Part shown: positions 10,085-23,808 of the stretch, in pieces | Layout of the letters: the number at the start of each line of letters is the position of its first letter | Position numbering within the stretch: the first letter of the stretch is position 1 | NCBI RefSeq assembly: GCF_902497745.1 | Contig: NZ_CABVHJ010000006.1 | Location: 62,001-126,000 of the forward strand | Length of the DNA: 64,000 nucleotides | Source: Pseudomonas fluorescens | GTDB taxonomy: Bacteria > Pseudomonadota > Gammaproteobacteria > Pseudomonadales > Pseudomonadaceae | Reading direction: 5' to 3' | Program-made: the position numbers and the translations under genes | The notes under the pieces: generated by a model | What the model was told of the DNA's origin: nothing | Databases searched by the model: none | The model's input: only the letters and a program-made list of their open reading frames with translations

Positions 10085-11246
10085 CGGCGAACCCCAGGCT
10101 CCCTTGCTTGACCAACTGGCACAGCAGGCCGCAAGCGTCTTCGTCGTTCAGCCACTCACCGAGGTTGTCGGTGTGCAGGGCGTCAGCGGCGCAGATCAGC
10201 TTCAGCAGTTCGCGCAGCTTGCCCGGCAGGTAACGGCTCTGGCCGCTGGCGAACAGCAGCAGGTCGTCATCGACTTCCGACCAGGCCAGGCGCGCACTCG
10301 GGTTGCGGATCAGAATGGCGCCATCCTGCAGGGCAGCGAGGAAGTCTTCTTCTTCGATGTCTTCCGGGCCGGCCACCAGTTCTGGATAACGCGGCTCGGT
10401 CATGTACTGGCCGAACCAGGTCAGCAGCAGGCGCTCGTCGCTCATGTGCTCGGCGAGCAGCGCTTTCAGGCGATCCAGTGCATCGTGTTGAATCTGGTGT
10501 GGATCGGCTGCTGGCTGTGCGTCGGCGTCGGTGTAGCGCTCTTCGTCAGTCAGGAACTGGCTGAGGAAGTCGGTGAAGTGGGTCAGCACTTCAGAAGCGC
10601 TTGGTGCGCGGAAGCCAACCGAGTAGGTCATGCAGTTGTCGACCGCGACACCGCAGTGCGCCAGGCGTGGCGGCAGGTAGAGCATGTCGCCCGGTTCCAG
10701 CACCCACTCTTCGGTCTCGTGGAATTCGGCGAGGATGCGCAGATCCGCGTGTTGCAGCAGCGGGCTCTCGGAATCGCACATCTGGCCGATTTTCCAGTTG
10801 CGCTTGCCGTGGCCCTGCAGCAGGAACACGTCGTAGTTGTCGAAGTGAGGACCAACGCTGCCACCCGGGGCGGCGAAGCTGATCATCACGTCGTCAACGC
10901 GCCAGCTCGGCAGGAAGCGGAAGTTTTCCAGCAGTTCGCTGACTTCCGGCACGAACTGGTCGACCGCTTGTACCAGCAGAGTCCACTCTTTTTCCGGCAG
11001 CTTGCTGAACTCGTCTTCAGCGAACGGGCCGCGACGCAGTTCCCACGGACGCTCGCCGTGCTCGATCACCAGGCGCGATTCGACTTCTTCTTCCAGGGCC
11101 AGGCCGGCCAGTTCGTCGGCGTCGATCGGGCTTTCGAAATCAGGAATCGCCTGACGGATCAGCAGCGGCTTTTTCTGCCAGTAGTCGCGCAGGAATTCGC
11201 GTGCCGTGATGCCGCCCAGAAGTTGAAGAGGAATATCGGGATTCAT
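10077..11246 (-). CDS. roxA: Ribosomal protein L16 arginine 3-hydroxylase (cupin/JmjC oxygenase)
   Basis: Fe(II)/2-oxoglutarate oxygenase of the YcfD/RoxA group, which hydroxylates an arginine of ribosomal protein uL16. From ATG 11246 (MNPDIPLQLLGGITAREFL) it has 389 residues. The iron-binding triad is visible as H134 and D136 in GPHFDNYDVFLLQGHGKR and H197 in LPPRLAHCGVAVD. The C-terminal winged-helix/dimer region is present and length is normal. It overlaps the following acetyltransferase gene. Substrate assignment comes from the family, not from direct sequence proof. Confidence 0.9.
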   Translation of the reverse strand: MNPDIPLQLLGGITAREFLRDYWQKKPLLIRQAIPDFESPIDADELAGLALEEEVESRLVIEHGERPWELRRGPFAEDEFSKLPEKEWTLLVQAVDQFVPEVSELLENFRFLPSWRVDDVMISFAAPGGSVGPHFDNYDVFLLQGHGKRNWKIGQMCDSESPLLQHADLRILAEFHETEEWVLEPGDMLYLPPRLAHCGVAVDNCMTYSVGFRAPSASEVLTHFTDFLSQFLTDEERYTDADAQPAADPHQIQHDALDRLKALLAEHMSDERLLLTWFGQYMTEPRYPELVAGPEDIEEEDFLAALQDGAILIRNPSARLAWSEVDDDLLLFASGQSRYLPGKLRELLKLICAADALHTDNLGEWLNDEDACGLLCQLVKQGSLGFADE

Positions 11247-11284
11247 ATGTAACCTATTGAAAAAAAGCACTTTTCAGACGGGAA

Positions 11285-11312
11285 TAAAAACGCCCGGCGC
11301 GGCCGGGCGTCT
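11285..11312 (-). terminator. Intrinsic terminator of purB
   Basis: ACGCCCGGC and GCCGGGCGT form a GC stem; on the minus strand it is followed by TTTTTATT, 20 nt after the purB stop codon. Confidence 0.85.
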
Positions 11313-11332
11313 CAAACGGATCAAGCGGTCGA

Positions 11333-12790
<1,458 letters not shown>

Positions 12791-12830
12791 TTACGCGTTA
12801 CAGACTACAAAGCTTTTGTTGCAGGGCGAA

Positions 12831-13454
12831 TTACTCGCTGCGCATCAACGGATACAGCTCTTTGAGCAGCTTGCGCCGGCTGATCACCAACTGCCAGCGA
12901 TGGCCGCCGAGCTGCCGCCACAGGCGCGCCGAACGAATGCCGGCAAGCAGCAGGGCGCGGATTTTCGAGGCATTGCTCGGCTGCTGCAGGTTGCGCATGT
13001 CGCCGTGCACCTGGATGCGTTGGCGCAAGGTGCTCAGGGTGTCCTGATACAACGCGCCGCACGCCGCGACGACGTTTTCATGGGCCGGGCCGAAATGTTC
13101 GACCTGCGACTGGATCTGCGGCAAGCGCTTGCCGATGATGTCGAGCATGTCGTCACGTTTGGCCAGTTGACGCTCAAGACCGAGCATCGACAGGGCATAA
13201 CGCAGCGGCTCGCGTTGCAACGTGCTTGGGTCGCGCTCGAGGGCGCCAATCAACGCACGGTAACCTTCGCGCAGATTGATGTCGTCGCCGCCGTACACAT
13301 CCAGCGTGTCCTTCGGGTCGCGCACCAGCAGGCTGCCGAGCATGCAGCTCAGGCCAGCCTCGCTGGTCTGGCCGGTCTTGGCGATCCGGTCGACCAGCAC
13401 CGCGGCGAGAAACACACCGCCCAGCGCCGTCAGTTGCTCCTGAGTCGGGCTCAT
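12831..13454 (-). CDS. hflD: High-frequency lysogenization protein HflD homologue
   Basis: A helical protein of 207 residues from ATG 13454 ([25 protein letters not shown]), the typical length and N-terminus of HflD, which is peripheral to the inner membrane. In E. coli it affects lambda CII stability; its housekeeping role is unclear. The start overlaps the mnmA stop by 4 nt, and mnmA-hflD-purB is a conserved order, so a link to tRNA or purine metabolism is often suspected but unproven. Confidence 0.93.
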   Translation of the reverse strand: MSPTQEQLTALGGVFLAAVLVDRIAKTGQTSEAGLSCMLGSLLVRDPKDTLDVYGGDDINLREGYRALIGALERDPSTLQREPLRYALSMLGLERQLAKRDDMLDIIGKRLPQIQSQVEHFGPAHENVVAACGALYQDTLSTLRQRIQVHGDMRNLQQPSNASKIRALLLAGIRSARLWRQLGGHRWQLVISRRKLLKELYPLMRSE

Positions 13455-14575
13455 GCCTGGCCGCTCCACGGCTCGGCGACTTCGATCACGCCGCCGCCGA
13501 GGCAGATTTCACCGTCGTAGAACACCACGGACTGGCCCGGAGTGACCGCGCGTTGCGGTTCGTCGAACACGGCGCGGTAGCCGCTGGCGGTTTTTTCCAG
13601 GGTGCAGGCCTGGTCGCTCTGGCGATAACGCACTTTCGCGGTCAGGCGCAGCGGCTGGCTCAGGTCGATCGGGTTGACCCAATAGATTTCCGAAGCGAGC
13701 AGGGCGCTGGAGAACAGCCACGGATGGTTGTTGCCTTGGCCGACGATCAGCTCGTTGGTGTCGAGATCCTTGCGCAGCACGTACCACGGTTCATCGCCGG
13801 CGTCTTTCAAACCGCCGATACCGAGGCCCTGGCGCTGACCGATGGTGTGGTACATCAAACCGTGATGACGGCCGATGACTTCGCCTTCGGTGGTCTTGAT
13901 CTCGCCCGGTTGCGCCGGCAGGTATTGCTTGAGGAAGTCGCTGAAGCGACGCTCGCCGATGAAGCAGATCCCGGTGGAATCCTTCTTCTTGGCGGTCGCC
14001 AGCTCGTATTTCTCGGCAATGGCGCGCACTTCCGGCTTTTCCAGTTCGCCGACCGGGAACAGGGTCTTGGCGATCTGTTCGCCGCCGACGGCGTGCAGGA
14101 AGTAGCTCTGATCCTTGTTCGGATCGAGGCCTTTGAGCAGTTCGGTGCGGCCATCGATGTCACGGCGGCGCACGTAGTGGCCGGTGGCGATCAGGTCGGC
14201 GCCGAGCAGCATGGCGTAATCGAGGAACGCCTTGAACTTGATCTCGCGGTTGCAGAGGATGTCCGGGTTCGGCGTACGTCCGGCCTTGTACTCGGCCAAA
14301 AAGTGCTCGAACACGTTGTCCCAGTACTCGGCGGCGAAGTTGGCGGTGTGCAGCTTGATGCCAATCTTGTCGCAGACAGCCTGGGCATCCGCCAGGTCGT
14401 CCATGGCGGTGCAGTATTCCGTTCCGTCGTCTTCTTCCCAGTTCTTCATGAACAGGCCTTCCACTTCATAACCCTGCTCGATCAGCAGGAGAGCGGAAAC
14501 GGAAGAGTCCACGCCGCCGGACATGCCGACAATGACGCGCTTCTTGGATGTGTCAGAAGGGGCTGGATCACGCAT
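13451..14575 (-). CDS. mnmA: tRNA-specific 2-thiouridylase
   Basis: Adds sulfur at C2 of the wobble uridine (U34) of tRNA Lys, Glu and Gln, using ATP and sulfur delivered through the Tus relay. The 374-residue protein has the PP-loop GMSGGVDSS (17-25), the catalytic nucleophile C108 in [11 protein letters not shown], and the second cysteine C204 in [11 protein letters not shown]. The tusDCBE genes that feed it lie about 22 kb away, at 36.4-37.8 kb. It overlaps hflD by 4 nt. Confidence 0.97.
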   Translation of the reverse strand: MRDPAPSDTSKKRVIVGMSGGVDSSVSALLLIEQGYEVEGLFMKNWEEDDGTEYCTAMDDLADAQAVCDKIGIKLHTANFAAEYWDNVFEHFLAEYKAGRTPNPDILCNREIKFKAFLDYAMLLGADLIATGHYVRRRDIDGRTELLKGLDPNKDQSYFLHAVGGEQIAKTLFPVGELEKPEVRAIAEKYELATAKKKDSTGICFIGERRFSDFLKQYLPAQPGEIKTTEGEVIGRHHGLMYHTIGQRQGLGIGGLKDAGDEPWYVLRKDLDTNELIVGQGNNHPWLFSSALLASEIYWVNPIDLSQPLRLTAKVRYRQSDQACTLEKTASGYRAVFDEPQRAVTPGQSVVFYDGEICLGGGVIEVAEPWSGQA

Positions 14576-14634
14576 AGGGATTCAATGAGTGTCTTGAAAA
14601 AGGACGCGATTCTAGCAGGCTCGCGGCCTCAAGG

Positions 14635-15081
14635 CTAAAGAGAAGGGCGGATCAGTTCGAGGCTGAAGTGATGGCCGGCCAGATAATCGTCGATGCAACG
14701 GATGATCAGCTGGCTGCGCCAGTTGTCGCGTTGGGCGATTAATTCGTCGCGGGTCAGCCACTTGGCGCCGACGATGCCGTCGTCGAGTTGATAATCGGGG
14801 TGGTGTTGCACGGCTTTGGCGCTGAAGCACACGCGCTGGTAAGTCACGCCGTTGCTCGGCGCGGTGTACAGGTAAATGCCGATCACGCCGGTGGGCTCGA
14901 CGTCCCAGCCGGTTTCTTCGAGGGTTTCGCGTACGGCGGCGTCGATCAGGGTTTCGTCCGGGTCGAGATGGCCGGCGGGCTGGTTGAGTACGTTACGCCC
15001 GGCTTTGTGTTCTTCGACCATCAGGAAGCGACCGTTGTCCTCGACGATGGTGGCGACGGTGATGTGGGGGAGCCATTCCAT
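14635..15081 (-). CDS. NUDIX hydrolase, NudJ-type
   Basis: A 148-residue Nudix enzyme. The Nudix box runs from G37 to G58 (GHLDPDETLIDAAVRETL then EETG) and fits GX5EX7REUXEEXGU, so Mg-dependent hydrolysis of a nucleoside diphosphate linked to another group is expected. The N-terminus MEWLPHITVATIVE and the position beside mnmA match the NudJ group, reported to act on HMP-PP and nucleoside diphosphates; the substrate here is not proven. It lies 59 bp upstream of mnmA and is probably in the same transcript. Confidence 0.88.
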   Translation of the reverse strand: MEWLPHITVATIVEDNGRFLMVEEHKAGRNVLNQPAGHLDPDETLIDAAVRETLEETGWDVEPTGVIGIYLYTAPSNGVTYQRVCFSAKAVQHHPDYQLDDGIVGAKWLTRDELIAQRDNWRSQLIIRCIDDYLAGHHFSLELIRPSL

Positions 15082-15120
15082 AAAACCTTCCTCAATCTAT
15101 TGGTTGAAACCCATTCCCAT

Positions 15121-15210
15121 TGTGGGAGCGAGCTTGCTCGCGAATGCGGTTTATCATTCAACATTTTCATTGACTGATCCGCCGCCTTCGCGAGCAAGCT
15201 CGCTCCCACA
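15121..15210. repeat. REP pair (type A, inverted)
   Basis: TGTGGGAGCGAGCTTGCTCG (15121) and its inverse, ending in CGAGCAAGCTCGCTCCCACA (about 15191-15210), flank about 50 bp. Confidence 0.92.
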
Positions 15211-15232
15211 GGGGAAGTGTGAACTCTGAAAA

Positions 15233-15264
15233 CACAAACCCCGGCACAAGGCCGGGGTTTGTGA
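15233..15264 (-). terminator. Intrinsic terminator of idh
   Basis: AACCCCGGC and GCCGGGGTT form a stem; the minus-strand exit reads GGGGTTTGTGTTTTC. It lies about 20 nt past the idh stop codon. Confidence 0.75.
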
Positions 15265-15280
15265 TGTTCCCATTACAACC

Positions 15281-17987
<2,707 letters not shown>

Positions 17988-19244
17988 ATGGGTTACAAGA
18001 AGATTCAGGTTCCAGCCGTCGGCGACAAAATCACCGTCAATGCAGACCATTCTCTCAATGTTCCTGATAACCCGATCATCCCCTTCATCGAAGGTGACGG
18101 CATTGGTGTCGACATCAGTCCGGTGATGATCAAGGTTGTCGATGCTGCAGTTCAAAAGGCATACGGCGGTAAACGCAAGATTTCCTGGATGGAAGTCTAC
18201 GCCGGGGAAAAAGCCACTCAGGTTTACGATCAGGACACCTGGCTGCCTCAGGAAACCCTCGATGCAGTCAAGGATTACGTGGTTTCCATCAAGGGCCCGC
18301 TGACCACCCCGGTCGGTGGCGGCATCCGTTCGCTGAACGTTGCTCTGCGTCAGCAACTCGACCTGTATGTCTGCCTGCGCCCGGTGCGCTGGTTCGAAGG
18401 CGTACCAAGCCCGGTGAAAAAGCCTGGCGACGTCGACATGACCATCTTCCGCGAGAACTCCGAAGACATCTATGCCGGCATTGAGTGGAAGGCCGGTTCG
18501 CCGGAAGCCACCAAGGTCATCAAATTCCTTAAAGAAGAAATGGGCGTCACCAAGATCCGTTTCGACGAAAACTGCGGCATCGGCGTCAAGCCGGTTTCGC
18601 TGGAAGGCACCAAGCGTCTGGCGCGCAAGGCTCTGCAATATGTGGTCGATAACGACCGCGATTCGCTGACCATCGTGCACAAAGGCAACATCATGAAGTT
18701 CACCGAAGGTGCCTTCAAAGAGTGGGCCTACGAAGTGGCCGCTGAAGAATTCGGCGCGACCCTGCTCGACGGCGGCCCGTGGATGCAGTTCAAGAACCCG
18801 AAAACCGGCAAGAATGTCGTGGTCAAAGACGCCATCGCCGACGCCATGCTCCAGCAAATCCTGCTGCGTCCGGCCGAGTACGATGTGATCGCAACCCTCA
18901 ACCTGAACGGCGACTACCTCTCCGATGCCCTGGCGGCGGAAGTGGGCGGTATCGGTATCGCGCCGGGCGCCAACCTGTCCGACACCGTGGCGATGTTCGA
19001 AGCGACCCACGGTACTGCGCCGAAGTACGCTGGCAAGGATCAGGTCAACCCGGGGTCGCTGATCCTCTCGGCCGAGATGATGCTGCGCCACATGGGCTGG
19101 ACTGAAGCGGCGGATCTGATCATCAAGGGCACCAACGGCGCCATTGGTGCCAAGACCGTGACCTATGACTTCGAGCGTCTGATGGACGGGGCCAAGCTGG
19201 TTTCGTCTTCGGGCTTTGGGGATGCGTTGATTTCGCATATGTAA
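17988..19244 (+). CDS. icd: Isocitrate dehydrogenase (NADP), dimeric type
   Basis: Same reaction as Idh, catalysed by the classical homodimeric enzyme. From ATG 17988 ([17 protein letters not shown]) it has 418 residues. The phosphorylatable-serine region [20 protein letters not shown], the [13 protein letters not shown] loop and the [19 protein letters not shown] metal-site region are all visible. The serine is present, so AceK-type phosphorylation is possible; no aceK is in this window. Divergent from idh; ended by a strong terminator. Confidence 0.97.
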   Translation: MGYKKIQVPAVGDKITVNADHSLNVPDNPIIPFIEGDGIGVDISPVMIKVVDAAVQKAYGGKRKISWMEVYAGEKATQVYDQDTWLPQETLDAVKDYVVSIKGPLTTPVGGGIRSLNVALRQQLDLYVCLRPVRWFEGVPSPVKKPGDVDMTIFRENSEDIYAGIEWKAGSPEATKVIKFLKEEMGVTKIRFDENCGIGVKPVSLEGTKRLARKALQYVVDNDRDSLTIVHKGNIMKFTEGAFKEWAYEVAAEEFGATLLDGGPWMQFKNPKTGKNVVVKDAIADAMLQQILLRPAEYDVIATLNLNGDYLSDALAAEVGGIGIAPGANLSDTVAMFEATHGTAPKYAGKDQVNPGSLILSAEMMLRHMGWTEAADLIIKGTNGAIGAKTVTYDFERLMDGAKLVSSSGFGDALISHM

Positions 19245-19260
19245 AACGCGGGCACATAAA

Positions 19261-19299
19261 AACCGTCTGGCTCGATGAATTGAGTCAGACGGTTTTTTT
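19261..19299 (+). terminator. Intrinsic terminator of icd
   Basis: AACCGTCTGGCTC and GAGTCAGACGGTT form a stem with an 8-nt loop, followed by seven T's, starting 17 nt after the stop codon. Confidence 0.92.
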
Positions 19300-19320
19300 A
19301 TGGCTGGAAATTTAGTGGCG

Positions 19321-19602
19321 TCAGTTGGTTACTTTTTCTTCGTGAGTGGCGGCCGGGGTCGCTTCTTTGGCCACGTCTGCCGAGCAGATCTTCACTGCGT
19401 GAAGGCCTTTGGGGCCTTGCACGATCTCGAATTTCACTGCCTGACCCGCTTTCAGGGTTTTGTATCCTTCCATCTTGATCTGAGAGAAATGAGCAAAAAA
19501 GTCGATCTCTTTGCCATCCTCATCGCGGCCTTCACGGGCGTCGGTATTGATAAAGCCGAATCCCTTGGCATTGTTGAACCATTTCACCTTGCCGACAGCC
19601 AT
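19321..19602 (-). CDS. cspD: Cold-shock-domain protein, CspD-type
   Basis: Small single-strand nucleic-acid-binding OB-fold protein. From ATG 19602 ([18 protein letters not shown]) it has 93 residues. RNP1 (KGFGFI) and RNP2 (DFFAHFSQI) are intact, and an alanine/glutamate-rich tail follows the domain. In E. coli CspD inhibits replication in stationary phase; the name here rests on length and on the position divergent from clpS. The 225-bp gap to clpS is AT-rich and probably carries both promoters. Confidence 0.93.
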   Translation of the reverse strand: MAVGKVKWFNNAKGFGFINTDAREGRDEDGKEIDFFAHFSQIKMEGYKTLKAGQAVKFEIVQGPKGLHAVKICSADVAKEATPAATHEEKVTN

Positions 19603-19826
19603 GCTCAAATCCCTCTGCAACAGACTCCATCGCTGGAGTATCATCCAGTTCATCCGCAATCTTATTCGTTAAAAGAATTGACTCCGCGGATCTTTTTTAC
19701 CCACTGTGGGTTCTATTGGTTGTAACACCGTTTTCCCGATAGTCAAGGTGACCGGGCAGTCGGAGTTGAAAACGTGGACAACCGCCCCCACCACTGTATT
19801 TGCACAACTGACGAACCTTTCTTTCC

Positions 19827-20210
19827 ATGCATGCAATCAGCCAGATTCGACTAACATTCAATCAGGATCGCCCGCTTCTCCAAAAGGATCATCCAGAGGA
19901 GCACGACGACGATTCGGCAGGCGTTGCTGTTCAGGAAGCAAAGCCTGCGTTACAGGCGCCGCCGATGTACAAGGTGGTTTTGTTCAACGATGACTACACA
20001 CCGATGGATTTCGTCGTCGAAGTGCTCGAGGTGTTTTTTAACCTGAATCGCGAGCTGGCGACCAAGGTCATGCTGGCCGTCCACACAGAAGGACGGGCAG
20101 TATGTGGAGTGTTTACCCGCGACATCGCCGAGACAAAGGCCATGCAGGTCAACCAGTACGCCAGGGAAAGCCAGCATCCGCTACTCTGTGAAATCGAGAA
20201 GGACGGTTAA
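19827..20210 (+). CDS. clpS: ATP-dependent Clp protease adaptor ClpS
   Basis: Adaptor that binds proteins with a destabilising N-terminal residue (Leu, Phe, Tyr, Trp) and hands them to ClpAP. The 127-residue protein has the core [20 protein letters not shown], including the N-degron pocket residues of the NDDYTPM loop, and the [14 protein letters not shown] helix. The flexible N-terminal tail contains [14 protein letters not shown], which from memory is about 7-10 residues longer than in close relatives. It lies 30 bp upstream of clpA, clearly an operon. Confidence 0.95.
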   Translation: MHAISQIRLTFNQDRPLLQKDHPEEHDDDSAGVAVQEAKPALQAPPMYKVVLFNDDYTPMDFVVEVLEVFFNLNRELATKVMLAVHTEGRAVCGVFTRDIAETKAMQVNQYARESQHPLLCEIEKDG

Positions 20211-20240
20211 TCGCCGACCACTTGGGTATGAGGTGAAGCT

Positions 20241-22511
20241 ATGTTAAACCGCGAGCTCGAAGTCACCCTCAATCTAGCCTTCAAGGAGGCTCGTTCGAAA
20301 CGTCATGAATTCATGACCGTCGAACACCTTTTGCTGGCCCTATTGGACAATGAGGCTGCCGCCACCGTTTTGCGTGCCTGCGGCGCAAACCTCGACAAAC
20401 TCAAGCATGACCTGCAGGAGTTCATCGACTCCACCACGCCATTGATCCCCGTTCATGACGAAGATCGTGAAACCCAGCCAACCCTGGGCTTCCAGCGTGT
20501 ACTGCAACGTGCTGTTTTCCACGTACAGAGCTCGGGCAAACGCGAAGTAACCGGCGCCAACGTGCTGGTTGCCATCTTCAGTGAGCAAGAGAGTCAGGCA
20601 GTGTTCCTGCTGAAACAGCAGAGCGTTGCGCGCATCGATGTCGTCAACTACATCGCTCACGGCATTTCCAAAGTGCCGGGGCATGGCGATCACTCTGAAG
20701 GTGAACAAGATATGCAGGACGACGAGGGCGGTGAGTCTTCTTCTTCAGGCAATCCTCTGGATGCTTATGCCAGCAACCTCAACGAACTCGCGCGTCAGGG
20801 TCGTATCGATCCGCTGGTCGGCCGCGAATCGGAAGTCGAGCGTGTCGCGCAGATTCTCGCGCGCCGGCGTAAAAACAATCCGCTGCTGGTTGGCGAAGCA
20901 GGCGTGGGTAAAACCGCGATTGCCGAAGGCCTGGCCAAGCGCATTGTCGACAACCAGGTGCCGGATCTGCTGGCCAACAGCGTTGTTTACTCTCTCGATC
21001 TCGGTGCTCTGCTCGCGGGCACCAAGTATCGCGGTGATTTCGAGAAGCGCTTCAAGGCGCTGCTCAATGAACTGAAAAAACGTCCGCAGGCGATCCTGTT
21101 CATCGACGAAATTCACACCATCATCGGTGCCGGTGCTGCTTCCGGTGGCGTCATGGATGCTTCGAATCTGCTCAAGCCGCTGCTGTCGTCTGGCGACATT
21201 CGCTGCATCGGCTCGACCACGTTCCAGGAATTTCGCGGCATCTTCGAGAAGGATCGTGCCTTGGCGCGTCGCTTCCAGAAGGTCGATGTCGTCGAGCCGT
21301 CGGTGGAAGACACCATTGGCATCCTGCGCGGCCTGAAAGGGCGTTTCGAGCAGCACCACAACATCGAGTACAGCGATGAGTCGTTGCGCGCAGCTGCTGA
21401 ACTGGCCTCGCGCTACATCAATGACCGGCATATGCCGGACAAGGCCATCGACGTGATTGACGAGGCGGGCGCCTACCAGCGTCTGCAACCGGTCGAAAAG
21501 CGCGTGAAGCGCATTGAAGTGCCGCAGGTTGAAGACATCGTCGCGAAAATCGCGCGGATTCCGCCTAAGCACGTCACCAGTTCCGACAAGGAACTGCTGC
21601 GTAACCTGGAGCGTGACCTGAAGCTGACGGTGTTTGGTCAGGACGCGGCGATCGATTCGCTATCGACGGCGATCAAGCTGTCTCGTGCCGGGCTCAAGTC
21701 GCCGGACAAGCCAGTCGGTTCGTTCCTGTTCGCAGGTCCGACCGGTGTTGGTAAGACCGAGGCTGCGCGGCAACTGGCCAAGGCGTTGGGGATCGAGCTG
21801 GTTCGCTTCGACATGTCCGAATACATGGAGCGTCACACCGTATCGCGTCTGATCGGTGCGCCTCCAGGCTATGTCGGTTTCGATCAGGGCGGTCTGCTGA
21901 CCGAGGCGATCACCAAGCAGCCGCATTGCGTATTGCTCCTCGATGAAATCGAGAAGGCGCATCCGGAAGTCTTCAACCTGCTGTTGCAGGTGATGGACCA
22001 CGGTACGCTGACCGATAACAACGGGCGCAAGGCGGACTTCCGCAATGTGATCGTAATCATGACCACTAACGCCGGTGCCGAAACGGCGGCACGTGCTTCG
22101 ATCGGTTTCACTCATCAGGACCACTCGTCCGATGCGATGGAAGTGATCAAGAAGAGCTTCACGCCGGAGTTCCGTAACCGTCTGGACACCATTATCCAGT
22201 TTGGTCGCCTCAGTCATGAGGTCATCAAAAGTGTGGTGGACAAGTTCCTTACCGAGCTTCAGGCGCAGCTGGAAGACAAGCGTGTGCTGCTGGAGGTCAC
22301 TGATGCCGCGCGTAGTTGGCTGGCGGCGGGTGGTTATGACTCGGCGATGGGCGCACGTCCGATGGCGCGTCTGATTCAGGACAAGATCAAGCGTCCGTTG
22401 GCGGAGGAGATTCTGTTTGGCGAACTGGCCGAGCATGGCGGTGTGGTGCACATCGACATCAAGGATGGTGAGTTGACGTTTGACTTCGAGACTACCGCAG
22501 AGATGGCCTGA
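20241..22511 (+). CDS. clpA: ATP-dependent Clp protease ATP-binding subunit ClpA
   Basis: AAA+ unfoldase that feeds substrates to the ClpP peptidase. The 756-residue protein has the double-Clp N-domain (about 1-145), an acidic linker, D1 with Walker A GEAGVGKT (218-225) and Walker [10 protein letters not shown], and D2 with Walker A GPTGVGKT (about 499-506), ending in a C-terminal D2 small domain. The IGF/L loop needed for ClpP docking is present as [10 protein letters not shown] at about residue 620. With ClpS it forms the recognition and unfolding end of the N-degron pathway. Confidence 0.97.
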   Translation: MLNRELEVTLNLAFKEARSKRHEFMTVEHLLLALLDNEAAATVLRACGANLDKLKHDLQEFIDSTTPLIPVHDEDRETQPTLGFQRVLQRAVFHVQSSGKREVTGANVLVAIFSEQESQAVFLLKQQSVARIDVVNYIAHGISKVPGHGDHSEGEQDMQDDEGGESSSSGNPLDAYASNLNELARQGRIDPLVGRESEVERVAQILARRRKNNPLLVGEAGVGKTAIAEGLAKRIVDNQVPDLLANSVVYSLDLGALLAGTKYRGDFEKRFKALLNELKKRPQAILFIDEIHTIIGAGAASGGVMDASNLLKPLLSSGDIRCIGSTTFQEFRGIFEKDRALARRFQKVDVVEPSVEDTIGILRGLKGRFEQHHNIEYSDESLRAAAELASRYINDRHMPDKAIDVIDEAGAYQRLQPVEKRVKRIEVPQVEDIVAKIARIPPKHVTSSDKELLRNLERDLKLTVFGQDAAIDSLSTAIKLSRAGLKSPDKPVGSFLFAGPTGVGKTEAARQLAKALGIELVRFDMSEYMERHTVSRLIGAPPGYVGFDQGGLLTEAITKQPHCVLLLDEIEKAHPEVFNLLLQVMDHGTLTDNNGRKADFRNVIVIMTTNAGAETAARASIGFTHQDHSSDAMEVIKKSFTPEFRNRLDTIIQFGRLSHEVIKSVVDKFLTELQAQLEDKRVLLEVTDAARSWLAAGGYDSAMGARPMARLIQDKIKRPLAEEILFGELAEHGGVVHIDIKDGELTFDFETTAEMA

Positions 22512-22529
22512 TGGCTTGATGTTGATTGG

Positions 22530-22556
22530 GAAGGCGCCTTCGGGCGCCTTTTTTGT
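22530..22556 (+). terminator. Intrinsic terminator of clpA
   Basis: AAGGCGCC and GGGCGCCTT form a stem around TTC, followed by TTTTTTGTT, about 20 nt past the clpA stop. Confidence 0.9.
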
Positions 22557-22574
22557 TGTCTGGAGTTTTTGGGT

Positions 22575-22911
22575 GTATATCCGTTGCTGCGGGTGTTGCT
22601 GATTAGGGTTCCGCCCTTACGGCGGGTCACTTTTGGCAAACGCCCGGAATGCCGGCCCAGCCAAAAGTAACCAAAAGGGCTTGCTCCTACGTGCGGCCCG
22701 CTCGCTGGGGCTCGGGGTTCCTTCGCTGCGTGATCGATCCGGGCGCAGCGTCTACGGTTTGCTTCGCTGCACCTCCTCTCGCTGTGTTTGGCTGCGCCAA
22801 ACGGTCGCTGCGCTCCCACGCCCGGATCAATCCCTTCACTCAGCCTTCCGACGTCGCCTTACAGATCAAAAGCCGCAGCCGAGCTAACGCTCATCCTGTT
22901 GAGTGGTGAAG
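22575..22911 (+). repeat. Long structured element, copy 1
   Basis: GC-rich element shared with 23128-23406 (inverted) and 52211-52545. Four inverted repeats are visible. Hairpin A is CCGCC / GGCGG with loop CTTAC (22611-22625). Hairpin B is ACTTTTGGC / GCCAAAAGT (22629-22668), whose loop begins AAACGCC and has an extra small stem. Outer stem C is GATCCGGGC / GCCCGGATC (22736-22828) and encloses hairpin D, GTTTGG / CCAAAC with loop CTGCG (22786-22802). A 30-nt stretch at 22752-22781 is identical in all three copies. Confidence 0.88.
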
Positions 22912-22945
22912 AGCATGCGGTCGGCTTTTGTTCGGTGTTGGATTC

Positions 22946-23098
22946 GCCCCTCACCCCAGCCCTCTCCCGAGGGAGAGGGGGCCGATCTGTGGGCTTTTCA
23001 GAACCTGAGTTCAACTCGGTATTTCACGTCGGCGTTGCTCTCCCAAACACCACCGTCAGTCCCCTCTCCCTCCGGGAGAGGGCTAGGGTGAGGGGCTT
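22946..23098. repeat. REP-like inverted pair (type C)
   Basis: GCCCCTCACCCCAGCCCTCT (from 22946) plus a CCCTCTCCC / GGGAGAGGG hairpin is matched inversely by the copy ending at about 23098 (GAGAGGGCTAGGGTGAGGGG). A third REP type, different from the two others in the window, with about 80 bp between the copies. Confidence 0.85.
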
Positions 23099-23127
23099 TT
23101 GATCTGGCTCTTGATCTTGCTTTGGCT

Positions 23128-23406
23128 TTTGATCTTTTGCCCCATCGGCAGGCCGAGCGTAGGTGTTCATCCGGGGGTAGGCGCGCAGCGCCGTGCGGCG
23201 CAGCCGCATTCATCGAGAGGAGGTGCAGCGAAGCAAACCGTAGGCGATGCCCCCGGATGGACACCGTAGCGAGGGAACACTGAGCCTCAGCGAAGTGCCG
23301 TACGCCGGGGCAAAGCCTTTTGGGTTACCTTTTCGGCGTTTGGAAAAGGTGACTCGCTGTAAGAGCGAAACCGCCAGTAGCAACCCCCGCAGCAACGGAT
23401 ATACAC
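23128..23406 (-). repeat. Long structured element, copy 2 (inverted)
   Basis: Minus-strand copy of the long element. Hairpin A is TCGCT / AGCGA with loop CTTAC (23354-23368). Hairpin B is ACCTTTTC / GAAAAGGT with loop CAAACGCC (23327-23350). Outer stem C is CATCCGGGGG / CCCCCGGATG (23168-23259). Hairpin D is TGCGG / CCGCA with loop CTGCG (23194-23208). The stems differ from the other copies but remain paired. The 30-nt invariant block is at 23214-23243. Confidence 0.87.
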
Positions 23407-23435
23407 ACAAGACCAAAACCCAAATCCCAGACAAA

Positions 23436-23466
23436 CAAAAACGCCCGGCATAAACCGGGCGTTCTG
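23436..23466 (-). terminator. Intrinsic terminator of infA
   Basis: ACGCCCGG and CCGGGCGT form a stem; the minus-strand exit reads TTTTTGTTTG, 12 nt past the infA stop. Confidence 0.9.
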
Positions 23467-23477
23467 TATTGACTTGA

Positions 23478-23696
23478 TTAACGAGCGCGGTAAGTAATGC
23501 GCCCTTTGCTCAAGTCATAGGGCGTCAGCTCGACGCGCACTTTGTCACCGGTAAGAATACGAATGTAGTTCTTGCGCATCTTGCCGGAAATATGCGCGGT
23601 TACGACGTGCCCATTTTCCAACTCCACACGAAACATGGTGTTGGGCAGGGTGTCGACGACAGTGCCTTCCATTTCGAAGCTGTCTTCTTTCGACAT
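23478..23696 (-). CDS. infA: Translation initiation factor IF-1
   Basis: OB-fold factor that occupies the ribosomal A site during initiation. From ATG 23696 ([19 protein letters not shown]) the protein has exactly 72 residues, the standard length, and the conserved [16 protein letters not shown] core is intact. The extension to 23762 has no family support. It is monocistronic with its own terminator, between the two arms of the N-degron genes, as in other pseudomonads. Confidence 0.98.
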
Positions 23697-23808
23697 GCAG
23701 TAAAGCCCTCGGTATCCAATGAATGGCCCGGTGCAACTGCGCCAGGCAAAAGCGGCGTGCATTGTGCCCGAAAAATGGTGTTTACGCCAAGGGGTTTACG
23801 GCTTGGGT

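Larger units (their letters stand above)
22512..23477. other. Repeat-filled region between clpA and infA
   Basis: 966 bp between convergent genes with no credible protein gene. Apart from the two terminators it consists of copy 1 of the long structured element (plus orientation), a REP-like inverted pair, and copy 2 of the element (minus orientation). Short open frames here are translations of repeat DNA. Confidence 0.85.

Noticed and set aside
22633..22887. Frames inside the long element (84-152 codons)
   Set aside because: The conserved sequences of the three copies are read in different frames, and stems change by paired substitutions. This supports structure, not protein.
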